Shown piece after piece: positions 12,235 through 25,291 of a DNA stretch of 64,000 nt. Within the stretch, counting starts at the first letter, position 1. Each line of letters opens with the position of its first letter. The stretch is taken from positions 41,403,106 to 41,467,105 of the forward strand of contig JAUJPP010000005.1 in assembly GCA_030562195.1 (NCBI GenBank), given 5' to 3'. The notes under the pieces were generated by a model, which saw only the letters and a list, made by a program, of their open reading frames with translations, had not been told where the DNA came from and did not search any database. The stretch is from Nipponacmea schrenckii. Taxonomy: Eukaryota > Mollusca > Gastropoda > Lottiidae. The position numbers and the translations under genes are program-made.

Positions 12235-13972
12235 TATCTGACTCATGTAAAATAAAGAGTTTAAGGTTGCCTCTATGGATTGAATGTTAGACAGGACCAT
12301 GTCCTTGTGTATTGGACCTAATTCTGACCCATGTAAAATAAAGAGTCTATGTTTGTCTCCATGGGCTGAATGTTAGACAGGACCATGTCCTTGTGTATTG
12401 GACCTAATTCTGACCCATGTAAAATAAAGAGTCTATGTTTGTCTCTATTGACTGAATGTTAGACAGGACCATATCCTTGTATATTGGACCTAATTCTGAC
12501 CCATGTAAAATAAAGAGTCTATGTTTGTCTCTATGGACTGAATGTTAGACAGGACCATATCCTTGTATATTGGACCTAATTCTGACCCATGTAAAATAAA
12601 GAATCTATGTTTGTCTCTATAGACTGAATGTTAGACAGGACCATGTCCTTGTATATTGGACCTAATTCTGACCCATGTAAAATAAAGAGTCTATGTTTGT
12701 CTCTATGACTGAATGTTAGACAGGACCATGTCCTTGTGTATTGACCTAATTCTGACCCATGTAAAATAAAGAGTCTATGTTTGTCTCTATGGACTGAATG
12801 TTAGACAGGACCATGTTCTTGTATATTGGACCTAATTCTGACCCATGTAAAATAAAGAGTCTATGTTTGTCTCTATGGACTGAATGTTAGACAGGACCAT
12901 GTTCTTGTGTATTGGACCTAATTCTGACCCATGTAAAATAAAGAGTCTATGTTTGTCTCTATGGACTGAATGTTGGACAGGACCATGTCTTGTGTATTGG
13001 ACCTAATTCTGACCCATGTAAAATAAAGAGTTTATGTTTGTCTCTATGGGCTGAATGTTAGACAGGACCATGTTCTTGTGTATTGGACCTAATTCTGACC
13101 CATGTAAAATAAAGAGTCTATGTTTGTCTCTATGGACTGAATGTTAGACAGGACCATGTCCTTGTGTATTGGACCTAATTCTGACCCATGTAAAATAAAG
13201 AGTCTATTATTGCTTATGAATAATGTTGTACAGGACCAAATGCCATTTTATTGACCTAATTCTACCATGAATAAAATAAAGAGTCTATGTTTGTCTCTAT
13301 GAACTGAATGTTATACAGGACCATGTCCTTGTATATTGGACCTAATTCTGACCCATGTAAAATAAAGAGTCTATGTTTGTCTCTATGAACTGAATGTTAG
13401 ACAGGACCATGTCCTTGTGTATTGGACCTAATTCTGACCCATGTAAAATAAAGAGTCTATGTTTGTCTCTATGAACTGAATGTTAGACAGGACCATGTAC
13501 TTGTGTATTGGACCTAATTCTGACCCATGTAAAATAAAGAGTCTATGTTTGTCTCTATGACTGAATGTTAGACAGGACCATGTCCTTGTGTATTGGACCT
13601 AATTCTGACCCATGTAAAATAAAGAGTCTATGTTTGTCTCTATGGACTGAATGTTAGACAGGACCATGTCCTTGTATATTGGACCTAATTCTGACCCATG
13701 TAAAATAAAGAGTCTATGTTTGTCTCTATGGACTGAATGTTGGACAGGACCATGTTCTTGTGTATTGGACCTAATTCTGACCCATGTAAAATAAAGAGTC
13801 TATGTTTGTCTCTATGGACTGAATGTTAGACAGGACCATGTTCTTGTGTATTGGACCTAATTCTGACCCATGTAAAATAAAGAGTCTATGTTTGTCTCTA
13901 TGGACTGAATGTTGGACAGGACCATGTTCTTGTGTATTGGACCTAATACTGGCCCATGTAAAATAAAGAAAA
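12235..13972 (+). repeat. 86-bp minisatellite, about 20 copies
   Basis: Unit contains gacccatgtaaaataaagag, ctatgtttgtctctatgg and tgttagacaggaccatgtcc. One badly diverged unit lies at about 13205-13270. Every unit carries an AATAAA word. Sequence homogeneity is high, suggesting recent amplification or conversion. Confidence 0.95.
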
Positions 13973-15209
13973 AAGTTATATATTATTTATTCAGTTTGTC
14001 ACAGGATCAAATACATTTAGACACCAATAATACCAATGAACAAACAATAACACAAATTCATTTTCTATAAAATAAAAATCAAAAAATAAATAAGCACCTC
14101 ATTAGTTATGCCCCATGATAAGGAGTAAAACAGAATTAATATTAATGCGTAATCGCAAGTTCCAAAATAATGACTTTTATTGAAACATGGAAAGTGGATA
14201 AGTATATTTTACATCACAAACTCATAAATCTATCACATGATAAAAGGTTATATAAAATTAAGCTGCCATAAAAGGGACAATAGGTCTGAGAATGAACATA
14301 AAATTTGAATATTTTAAACTTGGCCAATAAAAGCTCTATTCATCAGTAAATATACCTGCTGTCATAAATAACATAAAAAAAAATCCAAAAAACTAAGTAA
14401 TTATCCATCAAGATGCATTTGATTATTGCAAACCGCTTAATAAATTAATAAAAAATAAAAAAGACTGAGTTTTCCAGATTTACAGTGATTAGGATACTTT
14501 ATGACACCAGGTAAGTTAAATGATGAATATATACTCATATTGACCATTCTTGAGAACTAAAATTTTATGTTCCATCTAAAACAAAGTATCACGTTAGATA
14601 GATTTCCAATATTTAAGGCACCAAATTCAAAAAATAAACCAGACAAAATATCTTAAAAAAGATAATGATAATTAATAATTTAGTTTTAAGTGAAATGAGG
14701 ATTTAACTCCTAGAAAGCATGGGCCTTGGCCTGAAGTAAGGTATATCTGTTTCAGAACTACCAGTTAACTTATTGATGCTTTAGTTAGTTTTAAAGAGAT
14801 GAAACGCAAATCTGACAGCCAGGCCCGTCGCCAGTATGGGGTCCACGGGGGCTGGGTCTCACTAGGTGAGAATTTGGCCCCACCTTTATTTGTCATTTCC
14901 CACTCTTTATTTTTCACATTTAATTATTTATATTTGCTTTTATAGACAGTTATTTCCATTGCACCGTTAATATTCATCAATATAACAATATAAACGTCAT
15001 ACCAAACTACCATATCTTTTTCTATGACCTGTTATACTATAGCCACTTGACAATAACTCAGAGCCCATGCACCAATTTAGTCCTGGTGGCGGGGCTGCTG
15101 ACAGTCTACATAATACCACTTTCTTTACTCCAACATATATATCTTAAACTTAAATAATCCACAACCCACAGTCCTCTTTTTCTCAAAATTACATTTTTCA
15201 AAACCAAGA
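13973..15209. other. Intergenic / 3' flank of SLC2A13-like gene, with MITE copy
   Basis: A longer, diverged copy of the TTTAAAGGGATACTG MITE lies at about 14271-14594. Around 14815-14890 is a GC-richer stretch (cccgtcgccagtatggggtc) that looks like a transposon end. Minus-strand AATAAA words (tttatt on +) near 14884 and 14905 could end the SLC2A13-like transcript. No other gene seen. Confidence 0.45.
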
Positions 15210-18200
15210 TCAAGAATTCTGGACGTTGTAAGTATTTTTAACATGGCCTCTATCACAACACTTACTCCAAGGTTCGTCAAATAAAGTTTCTATCTCCTCA
15301 AGTTGTTTCCCTTTAGTTTCCGGTAATACACAGAAGAAAAATACGAAAGCAACTAGACAGATTCCAACAAATAGCCAATACGTTCCTGAAACAGAGAGAT
15401 ATTTGAATTACAGGGTTGCAGACAGTTAAATTATACTAGATAAAACTTGACTAGAGTTCTTTCTCATGAAAAGGTTCTTTACCACGGTCAGTTTGGGTGT
15501 TGATATTTACATGATGTCATATGCTTGGTAACGTCGAGCAAATGGCTGGCTATGGGTTCCGATCAAATTATCAAGGGGTTGAAGCTGATGGACCTTGTAT
15601 AATTTTCTCTATTTCCAAACAAGGCCAGCTGTAAATGGGAATGGATAAATTGCCCAAGGGGTTTTGGGCCCAAAACCCAGCTGGTAGGATCCTTAAAAAC
15701 CTAAGTTGTTCTCTTTGTAAAATTAATACCAAGAGGTTTTGTCAAGGACCAGCTGATAGAAAGAATCCTCATGAACCTACATTGTTCTCCTTGTAAAATC
15801 AATACCAAGAGGTTTGTCAAGGACCAGCTGATAGAAAGATCCTCATGAACCTACATTGTTCTCCTTGTAAAATTAATACCAAGAGGTTTGACAAGGACCA
15901 GCTGTAGAAAGATCCTCATGAACCTACATTGTTCTCCTTGTAAAATCAATACCAAGAGGTTTTGTCAAGGACCAGCTGATAGAAAGAATCCTCATGAACC
16001 TACATTGTTCTCCTTGTAAAATCAATACCAAGAGGTTTGTCAAGGACCAGCTAGTAGAAAGATCTCATGAACCTACATTGTTCTCCTGTAAAATCAATAC
16101 CAAGAGGTTTGGCAACCAGTGTTAAGGAACCTAAATTGTTATCCTTGTAAAATATAGTTCTTTCTTTCTTTTCTTCAATATTACCCTTGTACGAGTGTCT
16201 TCTTTGAAGCAACAAATGTTAATATTGAATTGCCATAATCTTCAGTCAGTCAGAGACCACTATTGTATTGTTTTCATTCAAAATTAAAATTCATACACCA
16301 ATAAAGAAGTTGATATTTTTGAACTACAGAAAATATCAAAACCAATATTCGCCACTTACCGTATTTAGTGAGAGTTTCTGTCAGTGTTAGAAATGTCATG
16401 GAAACAATTAAATTACTGAGCCAGTTGGTGCCAGCAGAGAGAGAATTTCCAGTACTTCTGGCCCAGAGTGGATAAATCTCAGAATTATAAGTCCATGGCA
16501 TTGGTCCCATACCTGGAATATAAATATTGACTTTTACTTGCCAAAAGAGCTAAAAATCAGGTATAAATAGCACAGTTCAATTGAAATTCAGCTGGTGAGA
16601 GCCTTAGCATCTTGACTTCATTGGGATGGTTTTTGTCAAACAAATGCTGATCAACATTGGTGAAAGTTTGGTGGCTATCATTTGATCAGTCGACCCAGCT
16701 GTCAATGGGTACAGATTATCAGGGAAAGATCAATGTCAAAAGAGTTTGGTCAAGGACCAGTTGGTAGAAAGGATCCTCTGCAATTAAAGAAAAAATATTT
16801 TTTTTTGTTCTCTCCTTTTCTTGACTAGATCAAAATGTACATTAAAATATAAAATACCTACCAGGAGCAAAAAACATGAGATAGAACACGAGTCCTACAA
16901 TAATAATCCAGGAGTACGATGTTGGACAGTATTCATACGCCCAAACCAAATCACCACTAAGGTTTGTATTATTACACTGTCCATGTAAGGAATGTGTGCT
17001 GTCTGTGTTTGAGGTTGCTAAGCAACTACCATCGTAGGAATCATTAGCAGACTTTGTAAAACAATACCCACAACTTGTGTCTTCGATACAGTTCTCACAA
17101 AATCTACCAAAAGATAAAAATAAGAGAAAGGCAAGGTAACAAACAGTCACACTGGTCAGTCTGCCTTGTTGATACATCTAAAGTCTTAAAAACAGAATCT
17201 GAAACATGTTGTTACTCAGGCTTTCATCTGTGCAATGTGGAAAATTTTGCTAGGCCAGTCACATAAGCCTACTATTTTTACAATTTGCAATTGTCAATGA
17301 TCTTTACAAGTGCAGTCTGTAGCACACCTTTGTCCCATCCGACCAACTTGACGCTTTCTCTGTCAGACCAGTATCACTAACAGGGGAAACAGAGCTGAAA
17401 AATCCAAAAGTCCATCTTGAGCTTTGCTAGGATTGAACCCTGGACCCTCAAGTTAGCTCACAAAGCCGCCATGGCTCCTGTTTTCTTTTAAGTAAGCTTT
17501 ACTAGATTTAGCTAATGGATATTTGACTTCAAAAGCATGGTGGATTCTAAGTCTGACAGACAATTCATATTCTGTGCAGTTGATACAAATTATGTTGAAT
17601 GTAAGAGCATTGATTCTAAGTTGATTTAATATGTTACCTATAGGCACTACAAGTTTTATCTAATATTGAAGATGTATTATATTGTGTGATGGGTGGAGAG
17701 TGGATGGCTGCCAGTTGAAATCCCACCGCCAAGATTATTAAACTAATAGTCACTCCTGTAAATAAATAAAATAAATGGAGTTTTACATCCAACTCTTCTA
17801 CACCTAACAGGGATGCACAGTGGACAAACCTTAATACACATTCTCTGAAAGAGATGCTGAGTTGACAAACCTTAATACCAAATAAACATTACTAGCTACA
17901 GGTATGTACTACGCAATGCAGTTAACGACATAATCTAGCCAAACACAATGGTCTGCTGTAACTAAGATTTCTGAAGAAAACTTACCAAAGAGACTAGTAA
18001 GAATCAATGGTTTACGACCGAATCTATCAACAGCTAAGATACCGACAATCGTAAAAATAAAGTTTATACTGGCTGTTAGAGCAGACAACCAAATAGCTTC
18101 ATGTTCATCAGATATTCCTCCCATTTTTATTATAGTGGCTGAATAATACCTACAATAAATACATGTATATCATATTATAGTATAGATATACTCACAGATA

Positions 18201-21200
18201 CATTTAATACCCATGTAATAAAGAAGTGTGGTTTTATTCTATATTTATTATCATGTGTTATATACAGTATGGTAAAGCTTCATAGTTATTTCTGTAAAAC
18301 CCTAGTTCTTAAATGTCTGACCCCTGGACATCTTTAGGAAAATACATCAAATAAGCACTGTTACCTCAGGTTTAAATCATAGCTAAATTTAACTTAAGAA
18401 TTATCAAACTTATCTATAAATTGGAGTCAAATCTGTTAACACTTTTTACTATCTCCAGATAGAAAGGAAGAACTTCCAATAATCAAATGGGAAATAACTC
18501 ATGTTTGCTTAGATAATCTAGACCACAAAGTAACAATACTAAGCATAACATCACAATCAATAATAAAAGCATGCTTTCTGAGAGATTGAGGCAGCTTCTA
18601 ATGTTTCAAAGCAAGTAACACTAGTCTTGTCTAACATGTTCATTACCAGTGGCTGCTCTACAGTCCACAAGGGCTAACATCTTGATATAAACACGAAGGG
18701 TTGTTGAAGCAGCCATTTCTAAATGATGTCTCACGAACATCATCATCTGTAGTTTTATTATTAAGGGTTCAGGGTAAATGATGTTATATTTTATTACCTC
18801 AGTGTTTAAAGAGTAAAGATAATTAGTAACGTACATGACAGTGTTGATACCACTAAGTTGTTGAAATAACTGAAGACCACACCCCACTAGTAACGCTCGT
18901 CTCATTGGTGGACTTCGTAACATTCTCACTATAGTCAAACCGTTACCTACAACCACAAATAAAACATGTATAAATTATCACAGTATTCCATTTTTTCAGC
19001 TGGAAACTATTTTCATATTAAATGTTTCTTGTCTTTGACAGAATTCCATTTTAGATTTCCAGAAAATTTTACAAAAAATTTACACCTTTATCCCAGTCGA
19101 GACGAACTTTCAGATTTTTCAGCCCTTGATGGTGATGCAGGTCTGAGACATTTCACTGATGTTTAAAAAGTGTTTAGTTGTTCGCAGCCCCATGTGCTGC
19201 AAGATGTACACATTAAAGATCTCTCGACAGTTGGAAATCAAATAAAAAGTAGGTATATGCCTTCGTCCTGGCAAAGTTTCCCTCATTGCACACTGCATGG
19301 TGTTGCCCAGTTTAATTAGTCCATGAAGTGCAGAAGAGTGGGACGTAAAAATCAAATTCATTTCATTTACATTTCAGGTAAGCAGATAAAAAATCTCTTA
19401 CCACTGTCTATTTTGGCCTGATTTTCAATTTCACAAACTCGCTTAATTTCAAACAGTTCAGCCTCGATATCGGTTGTCCCACGAATAGCCGTTAAAACTT
19501 CACATGCCTCCTTTTCTTTATTTTTTTCAAGTAGCCATCTTGGACTCTCAGGAAGTAAAATAAAGCCAAAGATTTGAACCAATGATGGAATTCCTGCTAA
19601 TCCTAACATATACCTACAAATATTATGAATGAATGAATGAATGAATGAATGAACTGATTGGTTTGGACAAAGCAATGCATATAACATATCTAGGTCATCA
19701 GTGATTAAATGAATGAATGAATAAATGATATAAATGAATGAATGAATGAATAAATGATATGAATGAATGAATGAAATGACTGGCTTGGACAACATTATTA
19801 ACTCTTGAAAATTATTTGAGAATATAGAATACAGTAGAACCTACATTCAGAGACCACTCAAGGGAATATTCAAAAACGGTCGCTGAGTGAAGGTGACCTC
19901 TTAAGAGAGGAACTGCAAGACCATTTCGTTTTGACATTTTGGAAATCATAGGATCTTACTTTTACTCATACATGTATAGTTTCTACTGCTTGTGCATGCT
20001 ATCTCCTATCTACCGACGGGATACTCTATTTTGTCGTATTTTATTTTCTATTGGATACCAATGCTATCACAGTTATTAGCGTTTTCAAAGTCAAATTTCT
20101 CTACCTTTACTTGCATTTTAATTGCCCGGTAACACGCTTTATTCCATTTTCACCTGATTAATATGTTTTTATAACAACATCCGGTATACTCTACTTTCGC
20201 TTTCTGATCAAATTTACGGTAGTCTAAATTTGACCAAAAACGAAATATTGAAGCCTTTACAGTACTTTATAATAATTGTCAATACGATGATATCTTTCAA
20301 TATTAATCAGCAACAAGGTATAAAATTAATCTGTAGAAGATTATCTAATTACCGGTTAGCGATAATCTCATTGAATATCACTGACGCCTGAACGTGATTT
20401 TTTTTATGGGAGATAATCAGAAGTGTCATGGTCGCTTAATTGAGTTATTTTAATCAATTGGGAGTATAAATACATGGCCGCTGGTCGCATAATGAAGGTG
20501 GCCGCTTATTAGTCGATAATTACATTGAAAACTCGTAGGGGGGAATTTATTGTGGTCGCTTATTGAAGGTGGGCTCTTAATAAAGGTGGTCGTATGAGCA
20601 GGATATACTGTAAATGAATGAATGAATGAATGAATAAATGAATGAATGATATGAATAAATGAATGAAGTGACTGGCTTGGACAACATTATTAACTCTTGA
20701 AAATTATTTAAGAATATAGAATGTCTGACTAGTACAACTTTACTGTCTGACTGATAAAACTTTACTGTCTGACTGATAAAACTTTACTGTCTGACTGATA
20801 AAACTTTACTGTCTGACTGATAAAACTTTACTGTCTGACTGATAAAACTTTACTGTCTGACTGATAAAACTTTACTGTCTGACTGATAAAACCTCACTGT
20901 CTGACTGATAAAACTTTACTGTCTGAATGTTAAAACTTTACTGTCTGACTGATTAAACTTTACTATCTGGCTGATAAACTTTACTGTCTGACTGATAAAA
21001 CTTTACTGTCTGACTGATAAAACTTTACTGTCTGACTGATAAAACTTTACTGTCTGACTGATAAAACTTTACTGTCTGACTGATAAAACTTTACTATCTG
21101 ACTGATAAACTTTACTGTCTGGCTGATAAAACTTTACTGTCTGACTGATAAAACTTTACTGTCTGACTGATAAACTTTACTATCTGACTGATAAAACTTT

Positions 21201-24062
21201 ACTGTCTGGCTGATAAAACTTTACTGTCTGACTGATAAAACTTTACTGTCTGACTGATAAAACTTTACTGTCTGACTGTTAAAACTTTACTGTCTGACTC
21301 ATAAACTTTACTATCTGACTGATAAAACTTTACTGTCTGACTGATAAAACTTTACTGTCTGACTGATAAACTTTACTATCTGACTGATAAAACTTTACTA
21401 TCTGACTGATAAAACTTTACTGTCTGACTGATAAAAGATTACTGTCTGACTGATAAAACTTTACTGTCTGACTGGTAAAACTTTACTGTCTGACTGATAA
21501 AACTTCACTGTCTGACTGATAAAACATTACTGTCTGACTGGTAAAACTTTACTATATGACTGATAAAACTTTACTGTCTGACTGATAAAACTTTACTGTC
21601 TGACTGGTAAAACTTTACTGTCTGACTGATAAAACTTTACTGTCTGACTGATAAAACATTACTGTCTTACTGGTAAAACTTTACTATATGACTGATAAAA
21701 CTTTACTGTCTGACTGATAAAACCTCACTGTCTGACTGATAAAACTTTACTGTCTGACTGATAAAACTTTACTGTCTGACTGATAAAAGATTACTGTCTG
21801 ACTGATAAAACTTTACTGTCTGACTGGTAAAACTTTACTGTCTGACTGATAAAACTTCACTGTCTGACTGATAAAACATTACTGTCTGACTGGTAAAACT
21901 TTACTATATGACTGATAAAACTTTACTGCCTGACTGGTAAAACTTTACTGCCTGACTCTAAAACTTTACTGCCTGACTCTAAAACTTTACTGCCTGACTC
22001 TAAAACTTTACTGTTTAATATTAAGCTATTTGGAGAAAGTGACAGGGTTCTATATGATATAAACTATATACACCTATTAAGTATGTCAGTGTGACCAGTC
22101 TAATATTGTAGAAGCATGTCATCTATTTGTTCACTATTCCAGTCAACCAACCGTTAATAATATAATAGTAATAAATAATGCCTGAATTGGTATTTCTACG
22201 CTTGGTTAAATGTAATTTGTGAGCATCAATTAACAGAATTTTCATCATTTTATTAACAGCTGTGTCATAATTTTTATCTAATATTCAACTAAAAAACTAT
22301 TAAAGCTGATTTTTTTTGTAACGTTTTATAAACCAGTTGTAATCACCTTGTTTTTATTTCTGTCTCCGAAATCATATTTTACTTGACAACTTGTTATACA
22401 ATGTACCTTTAGTTTAATAATAAGTTTTTTTTAATAAAAATACGTTTCTTGTACCACAGAGTTTAAATGCAACAATTTGATAGAATTATATGCTAGCCAA
22501 TCTGAGCACTAAAAAATAATAACACATGAATTCAAGGGCTCTGATTGGCTGTATTCTGGCATACAAGGCTGTATTGGTTAGCGTACAATCCATCAAATCG
22601 CTGATCATGAAACAAGACAATAGGCTATAGTAATCAACAAGGTATTAGATGAGAATGTTATACCATAAACCATTGTAAATATAGTTTCTCCTGGTCTGCT
22701 ACTTACCTCCAACCATCAGTAGTATAACTGAAGCCCCCATCAATAACACTGGCTATAAACTGACCCCCAGTTATAAACAGGGTGTTGACAGTCACCATTT
22801 TACCCCTCATATGACTGGGAGAACATTCTGCTATATACATTGGTATGGTCATGGATGCAAGACCTACAAAAAACAACAAAATACTTTTAATATGGGAAGT
22901 TAACAAGGTTTTTCTGGCTTTCTATTCAAACAACAGATTAATAAATCTACTGTATATGCAGAAACTTTTAGTTTTTTTAATGTGTAGGCCTACAGTAGAC
23001 TAGTCCACTATGGACTCTGTTGACTCTGTTAAGGGTTGGTGCAGCTTTTGATTGACTAATAGGAACCACTATCCAAAAACATGCTCTAATGAGAAGATTG
23101 GGTGTATTGTTTTGAATGTATAAAGTAGTTTTTAGATTCTAACCCTTAAAATCATAATACCTAAAGAATTACTGAAATAGGCCTATATATGAGGAACTTT
23201 AAGTACCGGTACCAAAGCTTTCTAAGCTTTGTATGGAATTTTCAATTCTGTCGTAGAAGTTGATCATTTAGAAATAAATTGTTTATTTCTTATCTTATAT
23301 TTCTGAATGTTTTATTAGGTTTAAGGCAGTGTTTAAGGCAGTGTTTAAGGCAGTGATTAAGGCAGTGTTTAAGGCAGTATGAACAAGTGCTATCACTTCT
23401 TACTAAGACAGTAAAACTTAGTAGGCCTACAGGTATTACTGATAATCAATTTTCACTCCTGCATATAACAATAGGAACCACCATATCTGGGTAACTCGGA
23501 CTAAGCAAAGCACACACAAAAAAAGAACTAGGAGATGATAAGGAAATCCACGGATAGAAATCAGCTTACCTATTCCTAACCCAAGAATAGCACGTCCAAC
23601 AACCAACATGGCAATATTTTCAGCTGCTCCAAGAATCACAGCCCCTACCGTAAACAAAGAACTGGCCAACACAATCGTTGCTTTACGTCCAAATCTATTA
23701 TTAAAAAAACCTCCAAATATGGCACCAATAAATGCTGTTGCTATGGCAATACTGACAATTATTTCTTGCCATAATGATGTTAATTTAAATCGTTTTGTGA
23801 GAAGTAACATTGCACCAGATACAACTCCTGTATCATATCCAAACAGAAATCCACCGATTGCTGCAAAGAATGACAAAATCCACACAAACCATGTTGACTG
23901 CTGTTTTATTTTGTTATTTGTCGATGAATCACCCCCTCCATTTGTCCAAGAATCAGAAGCACCAGTCACATCCATTAGTCGTGTGTCCTCGTCCTCCGAA
24001 TTTTCAGCTATCAACAAGCGCTTGTATCCATATCTGGGTCTTGAATTTTGACTCATTTCCAT
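15210..24062 (-). CDS. SLC2A13: Proton/myo-inositol cotransporter (SLC2A13/HMIT-like), complete, 9 exons, 608 aa
   Basis: Exons in transcript order: 24062-23570, 22863-22707, 19613-19402, 18946-18835, 18149-17986, 17755-17638, 17103-16862, 16512-16360, 15385-15210. All phases join. Major-facilitator sugar-porter motifs are seen at about these residues: [15 protein letters not shown] 70-84, RFGRK 123-127, PESPRW 238-243, QQLSGIN 316-322, DRFGRK 366-371, PETKGK 572-577. Exon 7 carries the Cys-rich extracellular loop (CENC, CGYC) that separates HMIT from ordinary glucose transporters. The human protein is about 650 aa. The family couples H+ and myo-inositol uptake at membranes. The acidic N-terminus (EDEDTRLM) resembles an acidic di-leucine sorting motif. 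Start: ATG at 24062, with a second ATG two codons on; either could be used. The first arginine motif lacks the usual Asp (NNRFGRK), a minor variant. Introns 1-8 are full of repeats but the gene appears intact. Confidence 0.94.
15480..16170 (+). repeat. SINE family A copy with tail amplified into a 74-bp tandem array
   Basis: A degraded SINE A head/body (15480-15690: ggctatgggttccgatcaa, gaccagctggtag equivalents) is followed by about six tandem 74-bp units built from its own tail: aataccaagaggtttgtcaa, ggaccagctgatagaaagat, ctacattgttctccttgtaa. It lies in the last intron of the SLC2A13-like gene. Confidence 0.75.
16680..16790 (+). mobile_element. SINE family A tail fragment
   Basis: Shows cccagctgtcaatgggtaca and ggaccagttggtagaaagga, matching the body and tail of the copies at 4008-4280 and 59505-59790. 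Confidence 0.5.
17205..17465 (-). mobile_element. SINE family B copy with tRNA-like head
   Basis: Read on the minus strand it starts with a head containing gagggtccagggttcaatcc (B-box-like), then a body with ctctgtttcccctgttagtg and a region matching copies at 19100-19370 and 59960-60140. A separate tail-only copy lies at about 17765-17830 (minus). Confidence 0.65.
19100..19370 (+). mobile_element. SINE family B body and tail
   Basis: Contains gatggtgatgcaggtctgag, cattaaagatctctcgacag, tttccctcattgcacactgc and the tail gtgcagaagagtgggacgta. It ends just downstream of SLC2A13-like exon 3 (19402-19613 on the minus strand). Confidence 0.65.
19620..19790 (+). repeat. (GAAT)n microsatellite-like tract
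   Basis: Runs of gaat with interruptions (19627-19651, 19706-19725, 19733-19775). A related run and a copied flank appear at 20612-20722, on the far side of a transposon. Confidence 0.85.
19830..20612. mobile_element. pogo/Tigger-like non-autonomous element
   Basis: Left end tacagtagaacctacattca, right end the reverse complement of tacagtatatcctgctcata; both ends sit on TA. Internal ggtcgctta / aaggtggccgctta words are typical of such elements. The flank tggcttggacaacattatta is present on both sides, so the element sits inside a duplicated segment. No transposase ORF. Confidence 0.55.
20725..22015 (+). repeat. 22-bp satellite, about 58 copies, in SLC2A13-like intron 2
   Basis: Near-perfect tandem copies containing actgtctgactgataaaac, with single-base variants that recur in blocks (for example tatatgactg and ctggtaaaac units), suggesting higher-order duplication. 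It lies between exons 22707-22863 and 19402-19613. Confidence 0.97.
22016..22706. other. SLC2A13-like intron 2, remainder
   Basis: AT-rich intron sequence between the 22-bp satellite and exon 2. No feature recognised. Confidence 0.4.
22864..23569. other. SLC2A13-like intron 1
   Basis: Contains a short tandem run of ggcagtgtttaa around 23323-23378. Nothing else recognised. Confidence 0.4.
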
Positions 24063-24444
24063 TTATAGGTCAAACTATTATCTATGTTGCCCTTTCAATG
24101 TTATCACAGATTATTTGTGAGTGTTTTTATTCAACTGTCAACATAATCAGATAACTTTTTAACCAAGTAGAGTATAATTACCAGCTAGTTTTTAGCTGAT
24201 GGAAACTTGGTAGAATAAGGAAGGGATTCCCCGACGTAAACATCATGACGTCATCATTGGGTCATACACAGACAAATCATAAGTACAAAACGACCCGATC
24301 AGGACATTTCTCCATTATGGGCCGATTTTGACGGGCAATATTAAATAAATTATATTTGCTCGATAAAACTTCTTATAGTCTCATTCTTTGTGATAAAAGA
24401 AGTAGGACTGCTTTAGAAAGACACCCACCACATTAACCATTACA
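24063..24444 (-). promoter_or_regulatory. 5' flank of the SLC2A13-like gene
   Basis: About 380 bp between the start codon and the transposon at 24451. It probably holds the 5' UTR and promoter. No convincing TATA box at a fitting distance was seen; extent is inferred from position only. Confidence 0.3.
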
Positions 24445-24450
24445 TTACGA

Positions 24451-24860
24451 TATGGAACGCCGTAACTGCCTTCTGTTAGTAATTTTGCAGTATCAGCATC
24501 TTTTTGTATTAACAGCATCATCTTTTCGTATTATCATCTTTTCGTATTATCATCTTTTTGTATTATCATCTTTTTGTATTATCATCTTTTTGTATTATCA
24601 TCTTTTTGTATTATCATCTTTTTGCATTATAAGCATCATCTTTTTGCAGTATCAGCATCTTTTTGTATTATCAGCATCATCTTTTCGTATTATCATCTTT
24701 TTGTATTATCATCTTTTTGTATTATCAGCATCATCTTTTTGTATTATCATCTTTTTGTATGATCATCTTTTCCGTTACTGGCCGTAGGTTTACGGAAATC
24801 AACGTTAATCTTCGTAAAAAGTCGACGTAAAGAAGATGTTGTAGACTAGGTTAATGAGAC
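24451..24860 (+). repeat. Left inverted arm of the transposon
   Basis: Terminal 20 bp, then the minisatellite of tttttgtattatcatc-type units (about 24495-24770), then an inner part ending gactaggttaatgagac. Reverse-complement of 25881-26438 apart from repeat number. Confidence 0.85.
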
Positions 24861-24880
24861 GCAACTTTTATTTTGTCAAA

Positions 24881-25291
24881 ATGGATACCATTTTAGAAAA
24901 TTTACACCTTTCATTGCATACGCCTGCCTTTCAAAGAGAAAAAATAACTCCTGATTTAGTTTGCCATATCAAATTCTTCAGATATGATGAAAATCGGAAC
25001 AGAAAGTATTAAATATGCCCAGTCAGAATGCAAACACAACAGAATTGTTTTGAATCAAAACAATTGTAAAAGAGTTTATTAGACTCTGGTTTCAAAATAT
25101 CTGAAATTTCAAAGTTGCTGTCTGTATCGGAAAGAACTGTATATCGGCGAATGGCATTTTTTGACTTATCCGTTCGCAGTTTTACTCAAATTAACGATAC
25201 TGAGTTAAAATCTGAAGTCAATGATGCATTTTCAATTTCCAAGAAGTGGGGAAAATATGTTGAGACAAATCCAATATCAAAAGGGAATTAA
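24881..25291 (+). pseudogene. Transposase remnant with helix-turn-helix
   Basis: Two short frames inside the transposon. 24881-25012 encodes 43 aa from ATG (MDTILENLHL start, ending NRNRKY). 25070-25291 is open for 73 codons after a stop and reads SGFKISEISKLLSVSERTVY then RRM, a good helix-turn-helix match of the kind placed before rve integrase cores in eukaryotic elements. No start codon for the second frame and no catalytic DDE region are present. Most likely an internally deleted, frameshifted transposase; family assignment is inferred. Confidence 0.5.

Noticed and set aside
23608..24154. Two plus-strand ORFs of 114 and 147 codons
   Set aside because: Antisense shadows of SLC2A13-like exon 1, whose minus-strand frame has clear transporter motifs.
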